Assembly: GCA_017624955.1 (NCBI GenBank)
Contig: JAGAMA010000013.1
Span: forward strand, 1-58,342
Source: Alistipes sp.
Lineage (GTDB): Bacteria; Bacteroidota; Bacteroidia; Bacteroidales; Rikenellaceae
Direction: 5' to 3'
DNA length: 58,342 nucleotides
Shown here: positions 42,456-51,829 of the stretch, in pieces
Position numbering within the stretch: the first letter of the stretch is position 1
Layout of the letters: every line of letters begins with the position of its first letter
The notes under the pieces: generated by a model
Database searches by the model: none
Seen by the model: only the letters and a program-made list of their open reading frames with translations
Told to the model about the DNA's origin: nothing
Position numbers and translations under genes: made by a program

Positions 42456-44027
42456 TTAGAATGCGAAGTTGCAATTCTCCAGGCGCAGGTGCTGATTCTC
42501 ATGGCCCGAAAGTTCGGTTTTCAGCTTGCCGCCATCGACCGTAATGTGGAAATTCTCCAGTGTCAGGTTGCGCACATCGGTTACGCGGAACTCCTCTTTA
42601 TTGGTCACCACCTCGAAGTTGCGCAGCGTTACCCCATCGGCATCGACCATATCCACCACATAGGGCTTCGGCTGGGGCTTGTAGTGGCCGTAAGCCGACT
42701 GCGACTCATCGCGGCGCGTATCGGCCTTCACATGCTCAATCAGGATATGCTTGGCGGGGCTTTCGGGGATACCCTGCACATAGAGGAGCATGCGGCAGCC
42801 CTCCACCTCGATATCGCGGATCGTCACCCCACGGAACGAGGGGGTGAGGTGCGTGAGCGGGGGTGCGGGCAGACGCGAAGCCAGACCACCCACGAAATTT
42901 GCTGTGCCGAGCATCTCCCAGGCCATGGCCTCGGCCTCGGTCTTGAGGCGCACACGCTCGAAGTAGAGGTTCTCGCCACCACCACCGCGCGGACGGCGGG
43001 TCTTCAGACGAATACCTACGCGCGTACCCTCGCACACGCAGTCATGCGCATAGACATTACGGCACCAGCCGCCCGTCTCCGAGCCGACCGTAAGGCCGCC
43101 CATGCCTCGCAGCGAGAGACAGTTACGCACCACGATATTCTCCGAGGGACGACCTACGCGGTAGCCGAATTCGTTACGACCACCCTTGACGGCAATGTTG
43201 TCATCGCCGCAGTCCGTGGTCACATACTCCACCAGCACATAGCGGCAGCAGGTGATATCCACGCCATCGCCACAGGGCTGACCGAACGACGAAATGCTGA
43301 TACCGCGAATCACGACATTTTCGCAATAGACCGGAGCCACATTCCAGAAGGCGGTCTGCTCGAACGAGACACCCTCGAGATAGACATTTTTGCAGTTGAT
43401 CGGGCCGAAGAAGGTCGGGAGCTGGATCGCGCGCCCCTTCTTGCCATCGAAGATACGCTCCTCAACGGGGGTGTCGGGGTCAATCTCGCCATCGTTCTGC
43501 GGACGACCCTCCCGGATCGAACCACCCTTGGCAGGGCCGATCAGGCGACCCTTACCCGTCAGGGCAATGTTCTCCGCCCCGTTGGCATAGATGCAGGCTC
43601 CGAGCGAGTAGAGCTCCACACCCGCATTGGTCGTAAAGACCACGGGGAGGAAATCCTCCACCTCGCCGCTAAAGCGCACGGTCGTACCCTCCTCGGTGTG
43701 GAGTTCGACGTTGCTTTTCAGCGTGATACGTCCCGTCCAAAAGTCACCCTTCGCAAGCGTTACGCGACCTCCGCCCTGCTTCGAGAGGCGGTCGATCGCC
43801 TGCTGAATCTCGCGGGTCTGCATGCGACCATCCGTAGCAGGAAGAATCGTAATTTCACGGTCGGGGAAGACGGGCTTTTGGAGTTGCGGCATGTAGAACG
43901 GGGCCTCGATCGGGGCGATCGTCTCCGGAAGGCAGGCAGCACCCACCTCCTCGTGCGTAGGGATATGAACCTGGGCCGAGGCGGCAACCGTTACCAACCC
44001 CAGCAACAATGTCAGCAGTCGTTTCAT
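42456..44027 (-). CDS. secreted GH28-like (polygalacturonase family) beta-helix protein
   Basis: A 523-residue protein with a signal peptide (MKRLLTLLLGLVTVAASAQ) and a pectate-lyase-like right-handed beta-helix of the GH28 family. Catalytic aspartates are recognisable as D257 (GDGVDI) and D275/D276 (CGDDNIAVKGG); R340 and K342 form the RxK site. The GHG motif, whose histidine is otherwise strongly conserved, reads GMG at 308-310. It may therefore have altered specificity or activity. It starts 12 bp after the cyclophilin gene and is convergent with nrnA; a glycosidase operon lies divergently behind. Confidence 0.85.
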   Translation of the reverse strand: MKRLLTLLLGLVTVAASAQVHIPTHEEVGAACLPETIAPIEAPFYMPQLQKPVFPDREITILPATDGRMQTREIQQAIDRLSKQGGGRVTLAKGDFWTGRITLKSNVELHTEEGTTVRFSGEVEDFLPVVFTTNAGVELYSLGACIYANGAENIALTGKGRLIGPAKGGSIREGRPQNDGEIDPDTPVEERIFDGKKGRAIQLPTFFGPINCKNVYLEGVSFEQTAFWNVAPVYCENVVIRGISISSFGQPCGDGVDITCCRYVLVEYVTTDCGDDNIAVKGGRNEFGYRVGRPSENIVVRNCLSLRGMGGLTVGSETGGWCRNVYAHDCVCEGTRVGIRLKTRRPRGGGGENLYFERVRLKTEAEAMAWEMLGTANFVGGLASRLPAPPLTHLTPSFRGVTIRDIEVEGCRMLLYVQGIPESPAKHILIEHVKADTRRDESQSAYGHYKPQPKPYVVDMVDADGVTLRNFEVVTNKEEFRVTDVRNLTLENFHITVDGGKLKTELSGHENQHLRLENCNFAF

Positions 44028-44039
44028 GGCTGCAGGCGC

Positions 44040-44615
44040 TTATTTCTCCACGATGCGGATCGAGAGAATCTTATCGCCCGGGCGGATGTCGTCGATCACG
44101 TCCACGCCCTCAACCACCTTACCGAAGCAGGTGTGACGGCCGTCCAGGTGCTGCGTATTCTCGCGGTTGTGGCAGATGAAGAACTGCGAACCACCCGTAT
44201 CCTTACCGGCGTGAGCCATCGACAATACACCGCGGTCGTGGTACTGGCGCGGAGCCGACGTCTCGCACTTGATGCGGTAGCCCGGGCCACCCGTACCGTC
44301 ACCCTTCGGGCAACCACCCTGGATCACGAAGTCGGGAATCACGCGGTGGAACGTCAGGCCGTCGTAGAAGTTGTGGCTGGCCAAATCGACAAAGTTCTGC
44401 ACCGTGCCCGGCGTTTCGTTCGTGTAGAGTTCGGCCGTCATCGTACCCTTCTCGGTCTCGATTACGGCATACTGGATTTTTTGTGTCATAGTCGTAGTGT
44501 TTTGAATTTGTTGATCGACGGAGTGCTCCTTCATGCAGTTCATCGAGAACCAGAAGAGGAGGATCGTGGCGGCCAAAACGGCCAGCAGAAGCAGGAATTT
44601 TACCGATGTACGCAT
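44040..44615 (-). CDS. membrane-anchored cyclophilin-type peptidyl-prolyl isomerase
   Basis: Catalyses proline cis-trans isomerisation. The ATG at 44615 gives 191 residues with a single hydrophobic segment at about 6-25 that probably anchors the protein facing the periplasm. The cyclophilin core follows: [13 protein letters not shown] and GSQFFICHN carry the catalytic arginine and substrate-binding residues. A -7 box lies upstream at 44637-44644. Confidence 0.9.
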   Translation of the reverse strand: MRTSVKFLLLLAVLAATILLFWFSMNCMKEHSVDQQIQNTTTMTQKIQYAVIETEKGTMTAELYTNETPGTVQNFVDLASHNFYDGLTFHRVIPDFVIQGGCPKGDGTGGPGYRIKCETSAPRQYHDRGVLSMAHAGKDTGGSQFFICHNRENTQHLDGRHTCFGKVVEGVDVIDDIRPGDKILSIRIVEK

Positions 44616-44636
44616 AGCTTTTGATTGCAATTTTAG

Positions 44637-44644
44637 CAAAGATA
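44637..44644 (-). promoter_or_regulatory. -7 box (TATCTTTG) for cyclophilin gene
   Basis: Exact minus-strand TAnnTTTG match 21 bp before the ATG, in the 116-bp divergent region shared with the glycosidase operon. Confidence 0.6.
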
Positions 44645-44689
44645 CGCGCTTTTTGGCACAAAGCGAAACGGAATCCCGATTTTTTTGCG

Positions 44690-44697
44690 TATCTTGC
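44690..44697 (+). promoter_or_regulatory. weak -7-like box before the glycosidase operon
   Basis: TATCTTGC departs from TAnnTTTG in the last two bases; it is 34 bp before the GH95 ATG. The weak match would suit an activated, inducible promoter. Confidence 0.3.
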
Positions 44698-44731
44698 AGT
44701 AGATTTTAACCCGACCAAACACCACATCAAG

Positions 44732-47221
44732 ATGAAAATAACGAAACTTCTCATTTTTACAATGGCCCTTTTCGCGTGCGCGCCCGCAACACGAGCGCAC
44801 CACCGCGTGGAGGCAGGCCACCTGAAGCTGTGGTACAAGCAGCCGGCCGCGAACTGGAACGAGGCGCTGCCTGTGGGCAATGGTCGCCTGGGTGCGATGA
44901 TCTTCGGCACGGCTGATGACGAGCTGCTGCAGCTCAACGAGAACACCCTCTACAGCGGTGACCCCGAGAGCCGTTGGAGCGACCTGGACATCACCTCGAC
45001 CTACCCCGAAATGGTCTTGCTGCTCGAGAGCGGCAAATACCTCGAGGCGGCCGAGCTGCTCAAGCAGTGGACGGGCCGTCTGCATGAGTGCTACCAGCCC
45101 CTGGGCGATTGGCACATCCACGACTACCGGGGCGGTAAGGCGAAGAGCTACCGTCGCTACCTCGACCTGGAGCGTTCGGTGGCCACCGTGCAGTATGAGC
45201 GCGACAACTACCAATTCCGCCGCGAGATCTTCGCCTCGCACCCCGACCAGGTGATCGTCATGCGTCTGACGACAAACTGCCCCGTAGGTTGGGATATCGC
45301 CCTGCGACTCTCCTCGCCCCACCCCGTGACGACCAAGATCGATGCCCGCAAAGGCGTGCTCAAGATGGGTGGTCAGGCCCCGGGCCGTGTCGATCGTCGC
45401 AACTACTCCGACTTCGAGGCGTGGGGACACGAGGAGCGCCACCCCTACCTCTTCAACGAGGATGGTTCGCGCACGGGTAAGCCCCGCGTACTCTACGGCG
45501 AGGATATTGACCACCGCGGCATGTTCTTCGAGGGTCGTCTGGAGGTGCGCGTGTCGAATCCCAAGTCGATGACCGACCTGGGTGGTCAGCTCCGCATCCG
45601 TGGCGAGAAGGAGATTCTGTTGATCTTCTCGGCCGCCACGAGCTACAACGGCCCCTTCCGCAGCCCCTCGAAAGAGGGCGTAGATGCCGCCAAGAAGGCC
45701 GAAGAGGCACTGAAGAGCGTGCGCACGAAGTCCTACGAGACGATGCTTGCCGCCCATGTGGAGGATTATCAGTCGCTCTTCAACCGCCTTGCGCTGACCC
45801 TGCCGTCGGATCCCGAGGCCGAGCTGCTGCCCACCGACCAGCGCATCCAGCGCTTTGCGCGCCAATTCCGTGCCACGGGCGCACCGACCGACCAGGAGCT
45901 TGTGACGCTTCTCTTCCAATATGGCCGCTACCTGATGATCAGCGGTTCGCGCGAGGGAGGTCAGCCCCTCAACCTGCAGGGTATCTGGAACAAGGATCTC
46001 ATCCCCTCGTGGAATTCGGGCTACACGGCCAACATCAATATCGAGATGAACTACTGGCCCTCGGAGGTGGCCAACCTCTCGGAGTGCCACCTGCCCCTCC
46101 TCGAGATGATCAAGGAGTGCGCCGAGACGGGCCGCGAGACGGCGCGCGGGATGTACCACCGTCGCGGCTGGGTGGGTCACCACAACTGCTCGATCTGGCG
46201 CGAGACCTACCCCAACGATGGCGGTGCCGCCACGGTCTTCTGGCCGATGATGGGTGCCTGGTTCTCGTCGCACCTCTGGGAGCACTACGCCTACACGGGG
46301 GACAAGGAGTTCCTCACGAAGGAGGCTTACCCCGTGATGAAGGGGGCTTCGGAGTTCTTCCTCGACTGGATGATTCAGGACAAGGATGGTCACTGGATCA
46401 CCCCCGTCAGCACCTCGCCCGAGAATCTCTTTATCGTGCCGGGCACGGATCAAGCCTGCGGTGTTTCGCAAGGCTCGACGGGCGATATGTCGATGATCCG
46501 CGAGCTCTTCACGCGCACCGTGGCAGCTGCCGAGGTGGCCGGTGTCGATGCCCCGTTCTGCGATACGCTGCGTAACCGCCTGCAACACCTGCTCCCCTTC
46601 CGCGTGGGCGCTTTCGGTCGTCTGCAGGAGTGGAACAAGGATTTCATGGATCAGGATATCCACCACCGCCACGTCACGCACCTCGTGTCGCTCTACCCCT
46701 TCGGGCAGATCAACCCCTCGACCCCCGAGCTCTTTGCGGCAGCCCGCAAGACACTCGAGATTCGTGGTGACGAGGCTACGGGCTGGTCGAGCGGCTGGAA
46801 GATCAACCTTTGGGCACGCCTCCTGGATGGTGAGCGCGCCTACAAGCTCATCGGTACGCTACTGCGCCCCGTCGGCTTCGGCCCCGAGCAGGAGCAGTCG
46901 TCGGGTGGCGGTGTCTATATGAACCTCTTCGATGCCCATCCCCCCTTCCAGATTGACGGCAACTTCGGCATGACGGCCGGTGTCTGCGAGATGCTGATGC
47001 AGAGCCACGAGGGGATGATCCGCCTCATGCCCGCCGTACCGGCCGTTTGGCGTACGGGTTCGGTGCGTGGTCTGAAGGCGCGTGGCGGCTACACGATCGA
47101 CATGGCCTGGGAGGATGGCAAGATCACCGAGCTGAAGATCCACTCAGCAACGGGCAAGCGCTGCAAGGTCAGCTCGGCATGGGCGCTGCCCGAGGGCGAC
47201 TACTTCGTAAACTGCAAATAA
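44732..47221 (+). CDS. GH95 family alpha-L-fucosidase/alpha-L-galactosidase
   Basis: A secreted inverting glycosidase, first gene of the operon. The ATG at 44732 gives a signal peptide (MKITKLLIFTMALFACAPA) with a possible lipidation cysteine, and 829 residues. GH95 hallmarks are WYKQPAANWNEALPVGNGRLGAMIFG at the N-terminal domain (shown here only by its ends WYKQPA and GRLGAMIFG), QPLNLQGIWN, INIEMNYWPSEVANLSE, and IDGNFGMTAGVCEMLMQSHE. The family hydrolyses alpha-L-fucosides, and some members alpha-L-galactosides as in rhamnogalacturonan II chain A; specificity cannot be read here. Confidence 0.93.
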   Translation: MKITKLLIFTMALFACAPATRAHHRVEAGHLKLWYKQPAANWNEALPVGNGRLGAMIFGTADDELLQLNENTLYSGDPESRWSDLDITSTYPEMVLLLESGKYLEAAELLKQWTGRLHECYQPLGDWHIHDYRGGKAKSYRRYLDLERSVATVQYERDNYQFRREIFASHPDQVIVMRLTTNCPVGWDIALRLSSPHPVTTKIDARKGVLKMGGQAPGRVDRRNYSDFEAWGHEERHPYLFNEDGSRTGKPRVLYGEDIDHRGMFFEGRLEVRVSNPKSMTDLGGQLRIRGEKEILLIFSAATSYNGPFRSPSKEGVDAAKKAEEALKSVRTKSYETMLAAHVEDYQSLFNRLALTLPSDPEAELLPTDQRIQRFARQFRATGAPTDQELVTLLFQYGRYLMISGSREGGQPLNLQGIWNKDLIPSWNSGYTANINIEMNYWPSEVANLSECHLPLLEMIKECAETGRETARGMYHRRGWVGHHNCSIWRETYPNDGGAATVFWPMMGAWFSSHLWEHYAYTGDKEFLTKEAYPVMKGASEFFLDWMIQDKDGHWITPVSTSPENLFIVPGTDQACGVSQGSTGDMSMIRELFTRTVAAAEVAGVDAPFCDTLRNRLQHLLPFRVGAFGRLQEWNKDFMDQDIHHRHVTHLVSLYPFGQINPSTPELFAAARKTLEIRGDEATGWSSGWKINLWARLLDGERAYKLIGTLLRPVGFGPEQEQSSGGGVYMNLFDAHPPFQIDGNFGMTAGVCEMLMQSHEGMIRLMPAVPAVWRTGSVRGLKARGGYTIDMAWEDGKITELKIHSATGKRCKVSSAWALPEGDYFVNCK

Positions 47222-47242
47222 TCAAACTAAAACCACAATACC

Positions 47243-49183
47243 ATGAAAAAACAATTCCTTTTGGGTGCTCTGCTGCTCGCAGGTCTGTGTTGGACACCGA
47301 GCGCCGAGGCACAGCAAGTCATCGAGGCTACGCCCGAAACCTTCAACGAGGCCGTCACGGCGCTTCGCAAGGCGGTAAAGAAGCAGAAAGAGGATGTGGA
47401 GTTGCGCCTGCATGGCGGCACCTACTACCTCGCACAGCCGCTCGTGATCGACGAGTCGCTGGGTGGCAAAAATGGCAAGAGTGTGAAGATCGCCTCGGTC
47501 AAGGGCGAGGAGGCCATCCTGAGCGGTGGTGTCGAGATCAAGGGCTGGGAGCAGGTGCATGGCAATCTCTACAAAGCCCCGTTTAACCACGATCAGAAGC
47601 TCCGCACGCTCATCGTCGGCGGTAAGCGCGCCCGCATGGCCGGCATGAACGAGCCGGTGCAGGCCCTGGGCAGCTACGGCCAGATCGAGATCACGGGCGA
47701 GGAGTCGTGGGCCTTTGGTGCCGGTACGACCCCCGAGGGAATCCTCTTCGAGCAGAGCTCCGAGGTGATGCCCTACCGCAACCCCGAAGATGTGGAGCTG
47801 ATCCAGAACAATGTCTGGACCGAGAAGATCCTCTGCGCGGCCGATGTACACAAGTGGGGCAAGCAGATCGCCATCGAGCTGCAGCAGCCCTACTCGGCCA
47901 TTCTGAATTCGCTGGCTTGGGCCGGTAAGACGAAGTTCGAGGGTTCGTTCCTCATCCGCAACGCCTTTGAGCTGCTCGATGAGCCGGGCGAGTTCTACTT
48001 CGACCGCGCCGAGCAGACGATCTACTACATGAGCCACGGCGAGAATCCGGCCGATGTAGCCGTCATCGCCCCGATGACCGAGGGTCTGCTGCGCATCAAG
48101 GGTACGAGCTGCTCGTCGAACGTGGAGAACGTGACGATCGAGAACCTCACCTTCTCGTATGATGCCTGGAATCTGGTCGAGGTGGAGGGTTCGCACGGCT
48201 TCGGCGGCATTCAGTCGCTGGGTCTGGCGATGAAGTACATCCCCAACGGCAACTGGCACCCCACGAAGTACAACAGCGTGGATGTTCCCGAGGGTACGAT
48301 CCAGGTGGAGAATGCCACGGGTATCCGCATCCTGCGCAACAAGTTCCTGCACCTGGGTTCGGCCGTTTCGGTAAATCTCTCGAACGATGTAACGAACTCG
48401 GAGGTGATGGGCAACTTCTTCAACGACTGCCTGGGTAATGCCGTGGCCGTAGGTCACCCGCAGCACTACGAGATCGGCGATGGCGACGAGGGTGCCGTCT
48501 ATGCACCGGGCATCGAGGGCCTGTGCGAGAACATCAACATCTCGAACAACCTGATCCGCAACGTATCGCTCGACTTCCGCCAGGTGGAGGCCATCGTCGG
48601 TTTCTTCTGCAAGAGCGTGAAGATCGACCACAACGACATCTACGGCACGCCCTATGGCGCTATCGCCTTAGGTTGGTGGTGGGGCAATGCCGGCATTCCC
48701 GAGTCGAAGAACGCCGGTAACAACTCGATCAGCTACAACCGTTGCGGCCACACGCACACGATGCTCACCGACGGTGGTATTATCTACATGCTCGGCCGTC
48801 AGCCGGGTTCGGTGGCTCGTCGCAACTACGTCTTCGACGGTCCGCGTTGCATCTATCCCGATGACGGTTCGTCGGGCTGGCTTATCGAGGAGAACTTCGT
48901 CGTGAGCCTCTACCAGCTCTGGCTGCACCTGGATTCGGATCGCAACTACGACATCCTGATCCGCAACAACCATGTCAAGGACAACCGCTTCTGCAACAGT
49001 GGTAACGGCACGATCGTCGAGGGTACGAAGATCTACCGCAACATCCCCTTCGGCGATGAGGCGCTGGCGATCCAGGATGCTTCGGGTCTGAGCCACGAGT
49101 ACCATGACCTGATGCCGCGCCGCGAGTACGATCCGATCGTCGTGATCCCGACCGTAGGTGCCAAGCGCAAGGCGGTGTTTTAA
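47243..49183 (+). CDS. secreted right-handed beta-helix protein, GH141-like
   Basis: A 646-residue protein with signal peptide MKKQFLLGALLLAGLCW ending near AEAQ. The N-terminal part has the pattern seen in GH141 and related beta-helix enzymes: GGTYYLAQPLVI, then ILSGGVEIKGW, then LIVGGKRARMAG. The C-terminal two thirds are parallel beta-helix repeats (NISNNLIRNV, KIDHNDIYGTPYGAIALG, TDGGIIYMLGRQPGSV, YPDDGSSGWLIEENFVV). GH141 includes an alpha-L-fucosidase acting on rhamnogalacturonan II. Family membership is tentative; a polysaccharide lyase or epimerase role cannot be excluded. It starts 21 bp after the GH95 gene. Confidence 0.65.
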   Translation: MKKQFLLGALLLAGLCWTPSAEAQQVIEATPETFNEAVTALRKAVKKQKEDVELRLHGGTYYLAQPLVIDESLGGKNGKSVKIASVKGEEAILSGGVEIKGWEQVHGNLYKAPFNHDQKLRTLIVGGKRARMAGMNEPVQALGSYGQIEITGEESWAFGAGTTPEGILFEQSSEVMPYRNPEDVELIQNNVWTEKILCAADVHKWGKQIAIELQQPYSAILNSLAWAGKTKFEGSFLIRNAFELLDEPGEFYFDRAEQTIYYMSHGENPADVAVIAPMTEGLLRIKGTSCSSNVENVTIENLTFSYDAWNLVEVEGSHGFGGIQSLGLAMKYIPNGNWHPTKYNSVDVPEGTIQVENATGIRILRNKFLHLGSAVSVNLSNDVTNSEVMGNFFNDCLGNAVAVGHPQHYEIGDGDEGAVYAPGIEGLCENINISNNLIRNVSLDFRQVEAIVGFFCKSVKIDHNDIYGTPYGAIALGWWWGNAGIPESKNAGNNSISYNRCGHTHTMLTDGGIIYMLGRQPGSVARRNYVFDGPRCIYPDDGSSGWLIEENFVVSLYQLWLHLDSDRNYDILIRNNHVKDNRFCNSGNGTIVEGTKIYRNIPFGDEALAIQDASGLSHEYHDLMPRREYDPIVVIPTVGAKRKAVF

Positions 49184-49185
49184 CA

Positions 49186-49213
49186 AATTAAGAATTAAAA
49201 ATTAAAAATTAAG
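49186..49213. repeat. heptanucleotide array (AATTAAG type) inside the operon
   Basis: Four units: AATTAAG, AATTAAA, AATTAAA, AATTAAG. It begins 2 bp after the beta-helix gene's stop codon, within the 51-bp gap before the beta-propeller gene. Confidence 0.75.
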
Positions 49214-49234
49214 CATTTAAGTTTTTGAGATAGC

Positions 49235-50878
49235 ATGAAGGTCTTTCGTTATCTGCTGGTGAGCATGCTCTCACTGCTCACCCTCTCGGCCGCCGCGTCG
49301 AGCCACTATAAGGCTGCACCCTACCGCGTCACGAAGGGCGGTGCAACCTTCACCACCACCACCTACACGAACCCCTTCACGGGTTCGGACTGCAGCGTGC
49401 TGCAACTCACACCCGAGATTGACGGTCTGCAGGGCTTCCGCCTTGCCGTCAACGAGCAGGGAGCCATGCTGCCCGCCACCGTGGAGCTGCAGCTGCAGCG
49501 CTCGGGTAACCTGCTCGTAGCCGCCACCTCGAAGGAGGCGGTCGAGGCCGTAGCCTGGGGCAAGGGCAAGCTCAACACGACCCCCGCACTGAAGCGCGCC
49601 CTGCGCGTGACGGAGTGCGAGGTGATGGATATCTACGCCGTGCGCTTCGCAGGTGGCAAGCAGACGATCACGATCCCTGCGGGCGTGAAGGGTCAGATTG
49701 CCGTGGTAGGTTACACCTCCGCCACGAAGTTTGCCGGCACGGATGCCGCCTTGGAGACGGGCACCGATTACCCCTCGTTTGTCATCGAGGGTTTCTCGGA
49801 GAAGCCCGCCCTGTTTGAGATCATCGGCGGTCAGGATGACCCCGTGGTAAACGAGGGCATGCCCGGCACGGAGGGTATCCAGGGTGGTTTCGAGGGTGGC
49901 CAGATGATCAAGGTCGGCGACACCTACCACATGTTCCCCACCGAGCGCGCCGGCGAGATTGGCAAGCCGGCCTATTACGACCGCATCAAGACCCGCATCG
50001 GCCACTGGACCTCGAAAGACGCGATCCATTGGGAGCGTCAATCGACCCTCTACCAGTCGAGCGGCAAGTATGCCATCTCGCACTACGACCACCCGATGAA
50101 CGACCGTCGTGCCGCCATCTGGTCCTACATGCCGATCTTCAACAAGGAGAAGAACCGCTGGCAGGGCCACTACCTGGCCTACACCTGCGACTTCGATGTA
50201 GCCCCCAACCACTCGTTCGGCCGCATCTGGCGTTGTGAGTCGGTAGTCGAGGGTATCGAGGGTATCGGTGGCCCGTACCGCGACTGCGGCATCGTCATCG
50301 AGCCGGGTCTCGACAGCCAGCTCTGGGAGGGTCGTCAGGGCGTTGCTTCGTTCTTCCCCTACCAGGTGGGCGATAAGTGGTACGGCTTTATCAGCGGTGC
50401 CTACCCCTACCAGACCAAGGCCGACTACCCCTTCGGTGGCAAGCCGACCCACTGGTATGTGGGTCTGGCCGAGTCGGACAACTTGGAGGGTCCCTTTACG
50501 CGCATGAAGGAGCTGAACCCCATCACCTCGATTCACCCCCGCTTTGTGGAGAACCCGATCGTATCGCAGCTCCCGAACGGTCTCTATATCGCCGTATTTG
50601 ACGGTGGTCCGGAGTGGTTGAAGTTGCCGAACATGATCGCCTACACCCTCTCGAAGGATGGTATCCACTGGAGCGAGGCCCACTACCTACCGATCGACAC
50701 GAAGGTCAAGAAGTGGTGGCACACGATGCGCACGCCGCTGGGTCTGATCCCCGAGGGCGACGATATCTATACGATTGTCTATGCCGCCGTGAACAACGAC
50801 ATGCGCTTCCACCCGATGGGTATGGTGCAGGTGAAGCTCAATCGCGAGGTGCTGGACGAGATTACGAAGAATCTGTAA
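49235..50878 (+). CDS. secreted beta-propeller glycoside hydrolase-like protein, candidate Dha hydrolase
   Basis: I do not recognise the exact family. The 547-residue protein has a signal peptide (residues about 1-21), an N-terminal beta-rich domain (about 22-190) and a C-terminal five-bladed beta-propeller in the style of GH43/GH32/GH117 enzymes, with blade motifs TSKDAIHWERQ, LAESDNLEGPF and LSKDGIHWSEA. Arginines placed at propeller positions (KTRIGHW, NDRRAAIW, GRIWRCES, HPRFVENP, HTMRTPLG) could bind a carboxylated sugar. In this operon, hydrolysis of an acidic 3-deoxy sugar such as Dha is a plausible role; as I recall, the known Dha hydrolase family GH143 is also a five-bladed propeller. 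Confidence 0.6.
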   Translation: MKVFRYLLVSMLSLLTLSAAASSHYKAAPYRVTKGGATFTTTTYTNPFTGSDCSVLQLTPEIDGLQGFRLAVNEQGAMLPATVELQLQRSGNLLVAATSKEAVEAVAWGKGKLNTTPALKRALRVTECEVMDIYAVRFAGGKQTITIPAGVKGQIAVVGYTSATKFAGTDAALETGTDYPSFVIEGFSEKPALFEIIGGQDDPVVNEGMPGTEGIQGGFEGGQMIKVGDTYHMFPTERAGEIGKPAYYDRIKTRIGHWTSKDAIHWERQSTLYQSSGKYAISHYDHPMNDRRAAIWSYMPIFNKEKNRWQGHYLAYTCDFDVAPNHSFGRIWRCESVVEGIEGIGGPYRDCGIVIEPGLDSQLWEGRQGVASFFPYQVGDKWYGFISGAYPYQTKADYPFGGKPTHWYVGLAESDNLEGPFTRMKELNPITSIHPRFVENPIVSQLPNGLYIAVFDGGPEWLKLPNMIAYTLSKDGIHWSEAHYLPIDTKVKKWWHTMRTPLGLIPEGDDIYTIVYAAVNNDMRFHPMGMVQVKLNREVLDEITKNL

Positions 50879-50893
50879 AAACAAAAATAGAAG

Positions 50894-51796
50894 ATGAGTA
50901 AGAGAAAGTATGCAGGCGTGGTCGTACCGATGGCCACCCCTGTCAAGGCCGGTTCGGTCGATTTGGAGGCCGTCGAGAAGATCATCCGCTCGTTTGCCGA
51001 GGCGGGTGTCGATGTCCTGGTGATGGGTACGACGGGCGAGGGCAACCTCGTTCCGCAGGCCGAGGGTATCGAGATGGTCGCTACGGCGGTGCGTGCCGCC
51101 GAGGGTAAGATTACGATCTACGCCGGCGTGACGGGCCTCTGCCTCAAGGAGCAGGTGGCCCAGATCAAGGGTTTCAAGGAGGCGGGTGCCGATGTGGCCG
51201 TGGCGATTCTGCCGAGCTACTACGCCCTCACCGAGGAGCAGATGGTGGCCTACTACACCGCTCTGGCCGAGGAGTCGGTGCTGCCCGTGATGCTTTACAA
51301 TATCCTCGCCACGACCCACCTTTCGATCCCCGTGGAGGCGGTGCGCAAATTGGCCGCCCACCCCAATATCGTAGGTCTGAAGGACTCGGAGCGCGACCTC
51401 GAGCGCATGGAGCAGTGCATCGCCATCAAGAATGAGGCGGAGGATTTCGCCTACTTCTGCGGCTGGGCTGCCCAGTCGGCTCACTCGCTGGAGCTGGGTG
51501 CTGATGGTATCGTGCCCTCGACGGGTAACTTCGTGCCGAAGCACTTCCAGAAACTCTATGAGGCTGCCGTAGCAGGCAACATGGAGGAGGCAAACCGCCT
51601 GCAGAAGCTCACCGACGAGATGGCCAAGGTCTATCAGCAGGGCCGCCCCTTAGGTAAGCAGCTCGCCGCCCTGAAGTGTATCATGCAGGGTATCGGGTTG
51701 TGCGGAACGGAGATGTTCGCCCCCCTGACCGAGCTTGCGGAGGAGGAGTATCGAACCATCCGCGAACAGATTGCCCAATTTGACCTCAACCTGTAA
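50894..51796 (+). CDS. DapA-family class I pyruvate aldolase
   Basis: A 300-residue TIM-barrel protein of the dihydrodipicolinate synthase/N-acetylneuraminate lyase family, whose members form a Schiff base between a lysine and pyruvate. The residues are present: MGTTGEG (44-50), Y135 (VMLYNIL) and K163 (IVGLKDSERD). Authentic DapA has an arginine shortly after the YN motif that binds aspartate semialdehyde; here the segment reads YNILATTHL, without it. It is therefore more likely an aldolase for a 2-keto-3-deoxy sugar acid. Operon position between the secreted hydrolases and the transporter supports a catabolic role. Confidence 0.85.
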   Translation: MSKRKYAGVVVPMATPVKAGSVDLEAVEKIIRSFAEAGVDVLVMGTTGEGNLVPQAEGIEMVATAVRAAEGKITIYAGVTGLCLKEQVAQIKGFKEAGADVAVAILPSYYALTEEQMVAYYTALAEESVLPVMLYNILATTHLSIPVEAVRKLAAHPNIVGLKDSERDLERMEQCIAIKNEAEDFAYFCGWAAQSAHSLELGADGIVPSTGNFVPKHFQKLYEAAVAGNMEEANRLQKLTDEMAKVYQQGRPLGKQLAALKCIMQGIGLCGTEMFAPLTELAEEEYRTIREQIAQFDLNL

Positions 51797-51829
51797 CCCC
51801 TAAAACCCAAACTTTTTCAAGAAACCACT

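Noticed and set aside
42489-44624. 711-codon plus-strand frame
   Set aside because: Antisense of the GH28-like and cyclophilin genes; histidine/arginine-rich without domains.
44633-46681. 682-codon minus-strand frame
   Set aside because: Antisense of the GH95 gene.
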